A stretch of 14,751 nt of DNA. Origin: Coemansia sp. RSA 922. Its lineage: Eukaryota > Kickxellomycota > Kickxellomycetes > Kickxellales > Kickxellaceae. Below are positions 8,011-14,751 of this stretch, piece by piece. The stretch spans positions 1 to 14,751 of the forward strand of contig JANBQS010000605.1 in the NCBI GenBank assembly GCA_027577415.1, written 5' to 3'. The number at the start of each line of letters is the position of its first letter. Position 1 is the first letter of the stretch. A model generated the notes under the pieces. The model searched no databases. It was given only the letters and a program-made list of their open reading frames with translations, and had not been told where the DNA came from. The translations under genes were made by a program, and so were the position numbers.

Positions 8011-8571
8011 GACGCTGAAAGACGCTTCTGACCTTGTGAAAAAAAAAAAAAAGAATACAAATAAAAAATGGTTGAGGTTTGAGGAAAGCAACATAATACA
8101 ACAAGAGGTGGGGCGGCATTGTTGTCTGCACAACACCCGCAGACCTGCAGCACAAGCCAATGCCAAGTTTTTTCAATCAGCAACCGACATAGCCGTAAGC
8201 GTGTGGCGTCTTTTGGGCTAGCCTTCACAAGCTTGTGCACCACATTGCGCATAGAAAAATCCACAGAACACCTATGTAAAAGGGCTAAGCAAGCCAGGAT
8301 AAGATTTTTTTGCTCCCACTTCTCCGCGCTTTCCTAATTAATGCTCGCTTTCTATTTTTATTCCGCATTCTTGCCCCGCTCAGTACAGCAGTACAATGGA
8401 CAACCAATCACTTGTCAACACAAACAAACAAACGACGCCTCATCCTGGCATTGTTAAAACTGGGCCGACAGTTTGTCTTGCCAAGACATGCCTCGCGGTC
8501 TGGACCGATTCGATGAAGGATTTCCTTAGTCTATGATGGAAGTAGTCAATTACATAGAGAAAGGGGAGAGT
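8011..8571. promoter_or_regulatory. Spacer between NCA2 (3' end) and the DUF229 gene (5' end)
   Basis: Both flanking genes run leftward, so this holds the NCA2 3' region and the DUF229 promoter and leader. A run of 13 A on the plus strand (near 8039-8051) is a T-tract in the DUF229 leader, directly followed on the minus strand by CACAAG, which could be a 3' splice site of a leader intron. A CCAAT box lies at 8404-8408. Possible ORFs here are weak and antisense. No RNA gene was seen. Confidence 0.35.
8357..8362 (-). terminator. Candidate poly(A) signal for NCA2
   Basis: TTTATT on plus is AATAAA on minus, about 210 bases past the NCA2 stop. It is the nearest perfect signal I found downstream of that gene; fungal 3' ends often lack a perfect hexamer, so the assignment is weak. 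Confidence 0.3.
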
Positions 8572-10638
8572 CTAAAGGAAGCGAAACGTCCGATACATGC
8601 GCTCGATGACATGTCTCTTTTGGAACCCTGTCAGCTGTGCGCTTTCAAGGTCACGAATGTCTTGGAAGAACAAAGATCGTGTAAGTGGCAGCGTGCGTAG
8701 CCATCCGCCACTTGTGCCCAGCCAGCCCGCCGACGCAGAGTTTGGAAGTGCCGCAGCGTGGTGCCGCAAGTAATGCGTCAGGCAGATCAAGCGACCTTGA
8801 GTAGACGCCAAAAGCCGATTACAGTCATTGTCGTCAGCAGGACACTCGCCCTCGTCAATATTGAGTAGACGGTCAATGTCTCTCATTGTCGATTGAATCG
8901 ATGTGGCTGTATAGCGACTGCTGCCACCCAGCCACCACGTGACTCGTGTAAACAGCCAGCGAGCAGCCACATAGACACTCAGAGTAGCCGGCACAGTTGA
9001 CAGCAGCAAGAAATTAAGCTCATTCGACTTTAGCAGCTTGTCGAGAGCTGCCATCGTCTGGCCAACGTCGACCTTGACCTTTTGTACTTGGATCAGCATC
9101 GCTTGGACCAGGTCGCCAAAGACCGCGTTACGGAATGGTTGCTGCACCTCGCGGGCGTATACGCGCATCACATCAGACAAGTCGCCGCTCTCCACTCGCT
9201 GACGCACTAGCGCGGGGTCAGAGCTGCCAAAGCGCTCAGTGAATCCGACCACCATGTCCTCAAGCGACCGCAGGTCGGATCTCAGCGAGTCTTCGGTCAT
9301 GACACTATACGTATGTGTTCCATAGCGAATAGTCTCATATGCACTGCGCAAGGGCGCCAGAATATACTGAGACACGTAATTGGACGCTACTGCGACAGCG
9401 TCTATCGTCCATCCCTCTATATCTTTGCGGTGTCCAGCAACATAGAGCGCCAGGCTTCTGGCTCCAACCACACACACGAGCGCGGGCATCCAACAGCGAG
9501 CTAGCAGAGATGGGCGGCAGTACATACGAATGCCTTCGTTAAACCGAGTCGAGATGCCCTGTACCAGTATTGCTATTTGCTCGGCCGACTGTGCCATTTG
9601 GCCGATGCTAAGCGGAGGCTGCACAGTATTTCTGGTCGCCATATCGCTATGGCCGAGTGCGCTTATAATGTCGGACACTTGCTGTAAAAGAGCCTCGGGA
9701 GTTGCTCGACTGCTGCGTCCAACGACGGCTACTTGAGACAAAGAGCCTAGCATTTCCGCCAACCTCTCTTGGCCGTCTGCCAGCTGCTGTTGCTTGTGAC
9801 GAATCTCGCGCCTCGTTAGGCTCAGGATATTTGCGCTTTCGGGGATCCGAGGCATACGTATATGACGTTTACTGACTTTGTCAGTGCACAGCTCGGGAAA
9901 GAGCAGGCGGCTAGTCATGACTGCTCGGATATGGTCCAGCGCACTCTCTTTGGCAGTGCCAGCACTCGCAGCATAGTTAAGAAGGGCGTCGGCAGTTCGT
10001 ACTCCCCAGCTAACGAGTCGTTGCGGTAAAGACTGGATAAAGTAAATGGCCAGCGACAGTGCGCCGTCATCCTGTGCATTCCAGTAGTCCATATCTATCG
10101 ACAGCGGCAGTGCTGAGTCCAGTAGTTGTTCAACTGTGTAGGCGTGGATACCTGCGATGGCGCTCATGAGAATAAGCTCCGCTGCCCGCTCCTGCCCCAA
10201 TGCCGTGGCACCTACATTGTCGGCAAGTGAGGATCGTACGAGGTGGAGGTCGCTGATGATGCTCGAAAGAGACGGGATGGTGACTGCCACTCGAACTCCG
10301 GAGGCTGATGGCCGCACGCCGCCAAACGCTTCCTGGTTGACTGCATCATCTGCTTTGCCGCTCTCAGCGGATGGAGAGTACTGTGGCGACTGCTGTAACC
10401 GATTAGTCGCACTAGAGCCTGCAAGAACTAGCGTCGAAAGATCGAATGCGCGCTGAGCTAGCTTCTTGTTTGTACTGTCTCTCGTAGTGGGCTCGCTTTC
10501 GGGTGCAGCCTGATCGGAGTCAGTAGCAGCGCCCGTCGTTGCTACTGTTTGTTCTTCCTGATATTGCGAACCAGGACTCATCGTATTGAGCGCCAAAGCA
10601 CGAAAGACATTGCCGTAGTGCTCGCTAACAAAGCTCAT
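8572..10638 (-). CDS. NCA2: NCA2 family mitochondrial protein (nuclear control of ATPase)
   Basis: The 688-residue protein starts at the first ATG of the frame (10638-10636, preceded by four A) and ends in TAG. Upstream codons of the same frame have no ATG. The first 130 residues are Ser/Thr/Gln-rich and poorly conserved. The conserved NCA2 domain fills the C-terminal half: RPSLLARCWMPAL (375-387) leading into a hydrophobic segment to about 402, the linker YVSQYILAPLRSAYETI, then GDLSDVMRVYAREVQQPF (about 485-502), the hallmark LIQVQKVKVDVGQTM (about 515-529), LDKLLKSNELNF (532-543), a second hydrophobic segment to about 565, and STMRDIDRLLNI (583-594). In budding yeast, NCA2 acts with NCA3 to promote expression of the mitochondrially encoded ATP synthase subunits 6 and 8; the protein sits in mitochondrial membrane. 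The length is somewhat above the roughly 600 residues of the yeast protein. The family call is firm; the same detailed role here is inferred. Confidence 0.93.
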   Translation of the reverse strand: MSFVSEHYGNVFRALALNTMSPGSQYQEEQTVATTGAATDSDQAAPESEPTTRDSTNKKLAQRAFDLSTLVLAGSSATNRLQQSPQYSPSAESGKADDAVNQEAFGGVRPSASGVRVAVTIPSLSSIISDLHLVRSSLADNVGATALGQERAAELILMSAIAGIHAYTVEQLLDSALPLSIDMDYWNAQDDGALSLAIYFIQSLPQRLVSWGVRTADALLNYAASAGTAKESALDHIRAVMTSRLLFPELCTDKVSKRHIRMPRIPESANILSLTRREIRHKQQQLADGQERLAEMLGSLSQVAVVGRSSRATPEALLQQVSDIISALGHSDMATRNTVQPPLSIGQMAQSAEQIAILVQGISTRFNEGIRMYCRPSLLARCWMPALVCVVGARSLALYVAGHRKDIEGWTIDAVAVASNYVSQYILAPLRSAYETIRYGTHTYSVMTEDSLRSDLRSLEDMVVGFTERFGSSDPALVRQRVESGDLSDVMRVYAREVQQPFRNAVFGDLVQAMLIQVQKVKVDVGQTMAALDKLLKSNELNFLLLSTVPATLSVYVAARWLFTRVTWWLGGSSRYTATSIQSTMRDIDRLLNIDEGECPADDNDCNRLLASTQGRLICLTHYLRHHAAALPNSASAGWLGTSGGWLRTLPLTRSLFFQDIRDLESAQLTGFQKRHVIERMYRTFRFL

Positions 10639-11665
10639 TTTTCGCGCGCGAGAGTATAACAGGTATAAAACTATCAAGAGTGGAGGACTTGTCGACTCTC
10701 AGTAAGCGATGTTAGGACTGTGAGGTCAAATCGGAGTTTCCTGTCGTGATCTTTATCTCTTAATTGATCTAGTGCGAGAAATCAACTCAGGGAAATTTTT
10801 TCTATTGGAGGAAGATTTTTTTTCATTGGCTCACAGGTATAAAAAGTGTGATCTGATGGAGCGCTAGGACTGAACAGGCCTTTTCTTTACGCCAACTGTT
10901 TTATATCTGTTTTTGTATTTTTATTTGATGGCCGTTGCACAACGTACGTATTATTTTGCAAATACAATTTGCGTGTGTGCCTCTTAAATGATGATTGCTT
11001 GCCGCCCCAGGCGGAGAAAGAGTCAATGTCGATATTATTGCAAGCATATAGCCAAACGAAAGTCTGATATCTAGGCCACACACCATGTCGTTATCTGTTT
11101 TGGCAACAGATTATTTGAAAGCACACAAGCGTTTTTACTAAACCTACATCGCCCTTGTCCTGTCGTTTCACCAAATGTGTAGAGCACTGCCTGTGTCGTC
11201 TGAGCAAGCGGACAAGAAGAGTCAGTGTCCAAGCAAGGTAAACATCATATTTTTTTTACATGACAATGTCATTTATTTGCTCTGGGTTGATGAATAAAAA
11301 CATTCCATGCTAATACTGATAGCGAAGCAGGTACCTCTCGTAGGATGCTGCCTAGCGCTGCGGATAAAGTGTTCTTTTGACTGACCATGGCGCCACTTTT
11401 GTGTGCTCCCGATCTATTCCATTTCAGCTCTTTACTAATCGTTTCATAACTTTTTTTTTGCTGTCATCTTCCTAGGTAACCATGATAGAAATTTTTTTAG
11501 TTTGCTTTTTTAAAAAATATGAAAAATAATAAACATGCCTGATCTCAGGTGCTTTATCGATTGATCAAATATTTTCTTCAGCTTGGGTTTTTTCTGCCAT
11601 TTTCGTTTTTTTTTTTTATGTCAAATTATTTCCACTAGACCGCTTTTTTTCAATACTCTTTCGAA
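10639..11665. promoter_or_regulatory. Divergent promoter region between NCA2 and RPC19
   Basis: About 1 kb without a supported gene separates the two divergent start codons. Visible elements: TTTCGCGCGCGA immediately upstream of the NCA2 ATG (10640-10651, E2F/SBF-like), the 12-mer ACAGGTATAAAA at 10659-10670 and again at 10833-10844, two ATTGG (inverted CCAAT) boxes near 10804 and 10826, and AAATTTTTT tracts near 10794 and 11488 that resemble the yeast RRPE ribosome-biogenesis element. A gapped palindrome, ATGACA-A-TGTCAT, lies at 11260-11272. Poly-T tracts dominate 11450-11650, just before RPC19. Short minus ORFs near 10887-11086 look like noise. No tRNA or snoRNA was recognised. Confidence 0.4.
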
Positions 11666-12031
11666 ATGGACGTAGACCAAGGGAGATACCCCTATATTGC
11701 TCTTCACGATGTGCCAGAGGACAAGATTGAAATAGTGCCAGGCGCGAGTGCCGATTTGACGTCGGTGACCTTTTCGATTAAAGAAGAGGACCACACTCTG
11801 GGCAATGCGCTGCGGTGGTGCATTATGCAGAATCCCCAGGTCGACTTTTGCGGGTACTCCATTCCTCACCCGTCAGAGGCCAAAACACACGTGCGCATTC
11901 AGACCACTGACAGCACCAACGCCATCGACTCAATGAACAAGGGCCTAGACGACCTAAAGGCCGCGTGCCAGCTTATACAATCCAAGTTGCACCTGCGGAT
12001 GAAAGAGGGCGACTTTGCTCGCACAGCTTAA
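11666..12031 (+). CDS. RPC19: DNA-directed RNA polymerases I and III subunit RPC19 (AC19)
   Basis: The 121-residue single-exon protein runs from ATG to TAA. It is the small alpha-like subunit shared by RNA polymerases I and III, which pairs with AC40 to form the assembly platform equivalent to the bacterial alpha dimer. The dimerisation hallmark is clear: TFSIKEEDHTLGNALRW at about residues 34-50, then NPQVDFCGYSIPHPSE (about 55-70) and THVRIQTTD (73-81). The C-terminal helix (about 89-113) ends in MKEGDF. Its length is typical of a short family member; the acidic N-terminal extension of yeast AC19 is reduced here. The start follows a T-rich leader, and no alternative upstream ATG in frame was seen. 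The protein acts in the nucleus and nucleolus, making rRNA, tRNA and 5S RNA. Confidence 0.96.
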   Translation: MDVDQGRYPYIALHDVPEDKIEIVPGASADLTSVTFSIKEEDHTLGNALRWCIMQNPQVDFCGYSIPHPSEAKTHVRIQTTDSTNAIDSMNKGLDDLKAACQLIQSKLHLRMKEGDFARTA

Positions 12032-12195
12032 AATAACACTCTTTTTTTTTCAAGTGACGAGACCAAAGCTCGACACTAAAAGTTTCTTTAAGTTCAAAAT
12101 GTAAAGTATTTTGCCAACTAGTCTATAAAAAGAAAAGGGCTGTAGAGAAAAAACGAAGCAGGAGAAGAGCAGCGCACCTGCCCGCCGCAAATAGT
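12032..12195. terminator. Convergent 3' region of RPC19 and eIF3e genes
   Basis: Only about 165 bases separate the two stop codons, so the 3' ends are probably close or overlap. No perfect AATAAA is seen on either strand; a T tract follows the RPC19 stop (12042-12050) and A-rich stretches follow further on. Confidence 0.4.
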
Positions 12196-13572
12196 TTACT
12201 GGGCTGCGACAGGAACGGCAGTGTCAGTCTGTTGCCTCTTAGTGGGCTTTTGCTGCTGCTGTTTCTGGTATGGCTTCTGCTCCTGGCTGTTCTCGTCCTT
12301 GCCGGCCGATTGGCTGCGCTTGTCGATAGCGTTGTTGAGGACTTGCGACCGGAATACCAGGGCCTTTGTGCGCTCGATGACCTGCTGGTACACTGGGTTG
12401 TACGTGGGGTTCATGATGACCGAGTTGTCCTTGAAGTCGACCTTGGCGTCCATGCGCGTGTCGCGGATGAGCTTGACAATCCACTTCTCGCCCTCCTCCT
12501 GCTTCATGTTCAACCGTCTGGTGAGGCCAGCCAGGTCGATGCGCTTGTGGATGCGGCAGTACACCTCGGCAAAGAAGAAGCGGGCGTTCTCGACAAAGTC
12601 GTCAAAAGCAACAGTCAGGAAAAAGTCCTTCTTTAGCACATCCTCGCACTGCTCCAGCTTTGCGGCGGCTCTGTCAAAGTCAAAGTCGACGTACAGGGCC
12701 TCGACAAACTCGGTGACGGGATCGCGATAAGAGTGCGAGACCTGCTCAATGATCTTGACAAGCTCTTGCATCATGTTGCGCCTCCTGCGGTTGGTGACGA
12801 CGGCAGCAGTCAGATAGCGCAAGATCCAGGGACACGAGTTTTGGATGGTGCTAATGTACTGGGGAAGCAAGAAGGTGTCGACAATGCCGTCACGGCCCTT
12901 GGCGTGGTTGAAGAAGACAAATAGTGACCAGTGCAGCAGCCACGAGCGCTGCTGAAGGAGCTCTGACTGGTCCTTGAAATGGGCCTTGTCGATGGTCTCC
13001 CGGAGCTTGAACATATCCTCGTAGGCGACCTCCCAGTTACCCAAAAGAATCTCAGACGCAAGCTTGCCCCACATGGCCGAAAGAGTCAGCTCGGGATCTG
13101 TCGACAGGATGCTAAAGTGGAACAGCATGTCGGCCGAACCGCCGTAGTTACCGCAGCTGTACTGCAGCTGGCCGTAGTTGTACAGCTCGAGAACCATCTC
13201 GGGCGTGCACTGGTAGTTGTCGCGCAAAAGCTTCATGTTCTGCAGCTTGTCCTGACGCAACAAGCCAGCGACCTCGGGGTTCTCAATCACCTCGCGAATA
13301 TGCTCGGTCTTTTGCTCGCCCTCTTCAAGCTTTTGAATAACCTCCTCGCGCTTGGTGGCAAACTCGGCGGGTAGCTCGGTCGTGCCGTGAATCTGCTCGT
13401 ACAGCTGGCCCGTAAAGTCGACCATGTTGGTGTGCGACAAGAGCTCAAACTTGGCCCGCAGAATGTCCTCGGCCTTGTACACTGCCTTTGACGACACAAA
13501 GTCGAGAAGTGGGTACACGAGCTGCCGGTCCAGCGATTGGACCATGCGCATTGTCAGATCGTACTCGGCCAT
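12196..13572 (-). CDS. INT6: Eukaryotic translation initiation factor 3 subunit e (eIF3e/INT6)
   Basis: The 458-residue protein starts at the ATG at 13572-13570 (MAEYDLT, the usual eIF3e start) and ends in TAA; two in-frame codons before the ATG are not initiators. The N-terminal eIF3e domain covers about residues 1-135, beginning AEYDLTMRMVQSLDRQLVYP, with the conserved YNYGQLQYSCGNYGGSADML at 131-150. Helical repeats follow. The PCI domain spans about 225-400, with the winged-helix part at VENARFFFAEVYCRIHKRID and GEKWIVKLIRDTRMDAKVDF (327-380) and the typical NPTYNPVYQQVIERTK after it. The tail is Gln/Lys-rich and disordered. eIF3e is part of the eIF3 complex that binds the 40S subunit and helps recruit mRNA in the cytoplasm. 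It is present in many fungi but absent from budding yeast, which excludes a Saccharomyces-like source. Codons are strongly G/C-ending, as expected for a well-expressed gene. Confidence 0.96.
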   Translation of the reverse strand: MAEYDLTMRMVQSLDRQLVYPLLDFVSSKAVYKAEDILRAKFELLSHTNMVDFTGQLYEQIHGTTELPAEFATKREEVIQKLEEGEQKTEHIREVIENPEVAGLLRQDKLQNMKLLRDNYQCTPEMVLELYNYGQLQYSCGNYGGSADMLFHFSILSTDPELTLSAMWGKLASEILLGNWEVAYEDMFKLRETIDKAHFKDQSELLQQRSWLLHWSLFVFFNHAKGRDGIVDTFLLPQYISTIQNSCPWILRYLTAAVVTNRRRRNMMQELVKIIEQVSHSYRDPVTEFVEALYVDFDFDRAAAKLEQCEDVLKKDFFLTVAFDDFVENARFFFAEVYCRIHKRIDLAGLTRRLNMKQEEGEKWIVKLIRDTRMDAKVDFKDNSVIMNPTYNPVYQQVIERTKALVFRSQVLNNAIDKRSQSAGKDENSQEQKPYQKQQQQKPTKRQQTDTAVPVAAQ

Positions 13573-13948
13573 TTTCAACTAATTAGTGAATCTGACGCTT
13601 TTTTTCTGCAGCCAAGCTAGAAGAATGTAGCTATAGGTGGTAAGACAAGATGGCGGAATGCAAGAAAATAAAAAAGCGGATCCGAATCGAAAAGAGAAAA
13701 AAAGGGAGGCCAATTAGCTGGAGATTGTAGACTGCAATTTTTTTTCCTTTTCCCATTGAGCTTTTTGCAGGACTTCTCTTTGAGCGGCAATCCTGCAGAT
13801 CAAGTGATTAGTGGATACTGATCACTACCACGCTTGGAGCGATCGTGGGCGTGTATGCCAAAACGCCTAGTTTGCCGCGACTACGAGCTTGCCCAGTCTT
13901 TCGCTTCAATATTTCCATTTTTGACGGATTCAAAATCGTGAGTGTCAC

Positions 13949-13957
13949 TATATAAAA
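13949..13957 (+). promoter_or_regulatory. Candidate TATA box upstream of the eL6 gene
   Basis: TATATAAAA is the best TATA match between eIF3e and eL6. It lies about 430 bases before the eL6 ATG, which would give a long leader unless part of it is spliced out, in line with the possible leader intron at about 14232-14365. Confidence 0.3.
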
Positions 13958-14231
13958 TATGCATCCATCGCCAAAAGTCGTGCTAGGATGTGGTTAGCGT
14001 TTTTACGATGGATACTCGGACTCGTTGGATACGGGGATAACGATGGATTCGATGCGATTTGATACTTCTGGCTGGGACGACCACTATTGAATTTCGAATT
14101 CGAGATTGTCACTTGGCTTAAATTACTGAATTCCAACTGCAATTTGCAGCTGTATTCCGTAGCTTGAGCTTGAGACTATAGTGATAGTCAGTCAGTCCGT
14201 ATACCTATCCACGAACTACCAACAGCGTTCG

Positions 14232-14365
14232 GTATATCCCTGTGTATTCCGAGCCAATTTGGGAATGCATGGCAACTGCTCTACTCTTGGCAAACGCTCA
14301 ACATGACTACTAACTTGCATTACGCGCACATTTCAACCAAATGCCCACATATGACTACTGTGTAG
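14232..14365 (+). other. Possible intron in the 5' leader of the eL6 gene
   Basis: A donor-like GTATAT at 14232-14237 (alternative GTATAC at 14199-14204), a perfect TACTAAC branch-point sequence at 14308-14314, and TGTGTAG as acceptor at 14359-14365 are in the right order. There is no other AG between branch point and acceptor. The branch-to-acceptor distance of about 50 bases is acceptable. Leader introns are common in fungal ribosomal protein genes. Only a transcript can confirm it. Confidence 0.3.
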
Positions 14366-14380
14366 ATAAAGTAAGCAACG

Positions 14381-14751
14381 ATGGCCGTTTCTAAGAACCA
14401 GTTGGCTCCCGGTATCAGCCGCCTGTCGCGCTCGAAGGCCTTTGCCAAGCGTGCTGCGTACAAGATCACCAAGGTCGTGCCCAAGGCCAAGGCCGAGGCT
14501 GCTCCCGCCAAGAAGGCTGCCCCCAAGCGCAAGGGCGGCAAGAGGCTGGGTGACCTGGTTGCTACTCTGACCTACAAGAAGAGCGACATGGCTCCCGCCA
14601 ACGTCCTGACCGCCCCCAAGGCCGGCCGCAAGGCTCTGCGCTCCCCCAAGCTGCGCCAGTCGATCACCCCCGGAACCGTCCTCATCCTCCTGGCCGGCCG
14701 TTTCCGCGGTAAGCGCGTTGTCTTCCTGAAGCAGCTCAAGTCGGGTCTGCT
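14381..14751 (+). CDS. RPL6: Large-subunit ribosomal protein eL6 (RPL6), N-terminal part, cut by the right edge
   Basis: An open frame starts at ATG 14381 with good context (ACGATGG) and runs uninterrupted to the window end, 123 complete codons. An in-frame TAA at 14372-14374 fixes the start unless a splice intervenes. The N-terminus [16 protein letters not shown]...KRAAYK matches the conserved eL6 start. A Lys/Ala-rich linker follows (about 35-55), and then the eL6 core [34 protein letters not shown]. The protein binds 28S/25S rRNA in the 60S subunit. Codon use is extremely biased (GCC, AAG, CTG, GTC), typical of a very highly expressed gene. The frame is open in all the visible part, so no coding intron is needed; the remaining C-terminal part lies beyond the edge. 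Confidence 0.95.
   Translation, partial: MAVSKNQLAPGISRLSRSKAFAKRAAYKITKVVPKAKAEAAPAKKAAPKRKGGKRLGDLVATLTYKKSDMAPANVLTAPKAGRKALRSPKLRQSITPGTVLILLAGRFRGKRVVFLKQLKSGL

Larger units (their letters stand above)
13573..14380. promoter_or_regulatory. Divergent promoter region between eIF3e and eL6 genes
   Basis: About 800 bases with no supported gene; the minus ORF at 13948-14142 looks like chance. Elements seen: T tracts near 13738-13752, a TATATAAAA box at 13949-13957 on plus, a direct repeat ACGATGGAT at 14005-14013 and 14040-14048 within a GGATAC/GGATTC-rich stretch, a small inverted repeat AGTGAT/ATCACT at 13803-13826, and near the eL6 start a possible 5'-UTR intron described separately. No tRNA or snoRNA was recognised. 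Confidence 0.4.

Noticed and set aside
8011..8166. N-terminal extension of the DUF229 protein by 52 residues
   Set aside because: The extension is largely poly-Phe from a T-tract and a Cys-rich stretch without family likeness; the ATG at 8010 gives a normal cytosolic N-terminus.
11238..11330. Possible intron (GTAAAC ... TACTGAT ... CAG) upstream of RPC19
   Set aside because: The branch-like sequence is followed at once by another AG, spacing is too tight, and no exon is identifiable on either side; kept only as a weak possibility.
12221..13374. Several long plus-strand ORFs over the eIF3e gene
   Set aside because: They are shadows of the strongly G/C-ending codon use of eIF3e; a Leu/Val-rich low-complexity product is typical of such antisense frames.
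13925..14060. tRNA-like B-box resemblances such as GGATTCAAAATC and GGATTCGATGC
   Set aside because: No matching T-stem, A box or cloverleaf could be built around them.
14320..14541. Minus-strand 73-residue hydrophobic ORF
   Set aside because: Antisense to the start of eL6; its Ala/Leu run mirrors the Lys/Ala-rich eL6 linker.

Overview
The window looks like nuclear DNA of a filamentous or early-diverging fungus. It encodes NCA2, a fungus/plant mitochondrial family not found in animals, together with eIF3e, the Pol I/III subunit AC19 (RPC19) and ribosomal protein eL6. All of these read as long single exons. The AT-rich spacers with homopolymer T/A tracts and a DUF229-type membrane protein would suit an intron-poor early lineage such as Kickxellomycotina, but that placement is an inference and cannot be proved from this sequence.

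Layout. (1) Positions 1 to about 2,880, minus strand: the 5' part of a LINE-type non-LTR retrotransposon. It has an intact ORF1 (coiled coil plus an unrecognised domain) and an ORF2 whose APE-like endonuclease keeps its catalytic residues but whose frame carries three nonsense codons. The reverse transcriptase part would lie beyond the left edge. (2) About 2,880 to 5,700: an A+T-rich stretch with no recognisable conserved gene. It holds one protein-like orphan ORF (4064-4459, plus) and a possible broken ORF (4970-5561, plus). (3) 5,776 to 8,010, minus: a DUF229/alkaline-phosphatase-superfamily protein with an N-terminal bundle of about five membrane segments. (4) 8,572 to 10,638, minus: NCA2. 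(5) 11,666 to 12,031, plus: RPC19/AC19. (6) 12,196 to 13,572, minus: eIF3e, convergent with RPC19. (7) 14,381 to the right edge, plus: the 5' part of the eL6 gene, divergent from eIF3e.

The right half groups three protein-synthesis genes (RNA polymerase I/III subunit, initiation factor, large-subunit ribosomal protein). The left half is a transposon-rich, gene-poor zone. No tRNA, rRNA, CRISPR array or prokaryotic-type operon was seen. The strongest candidates for a second look are the freshly broken LINE with its unusual ORF1/ORF2 junction, the orphan ORFs in the AT-rich zone, the multi-membrane-span DUF229 enzyme, and a possible 5'-UTR intron in the eL6 gene with a perfect TACTAAC branch site.
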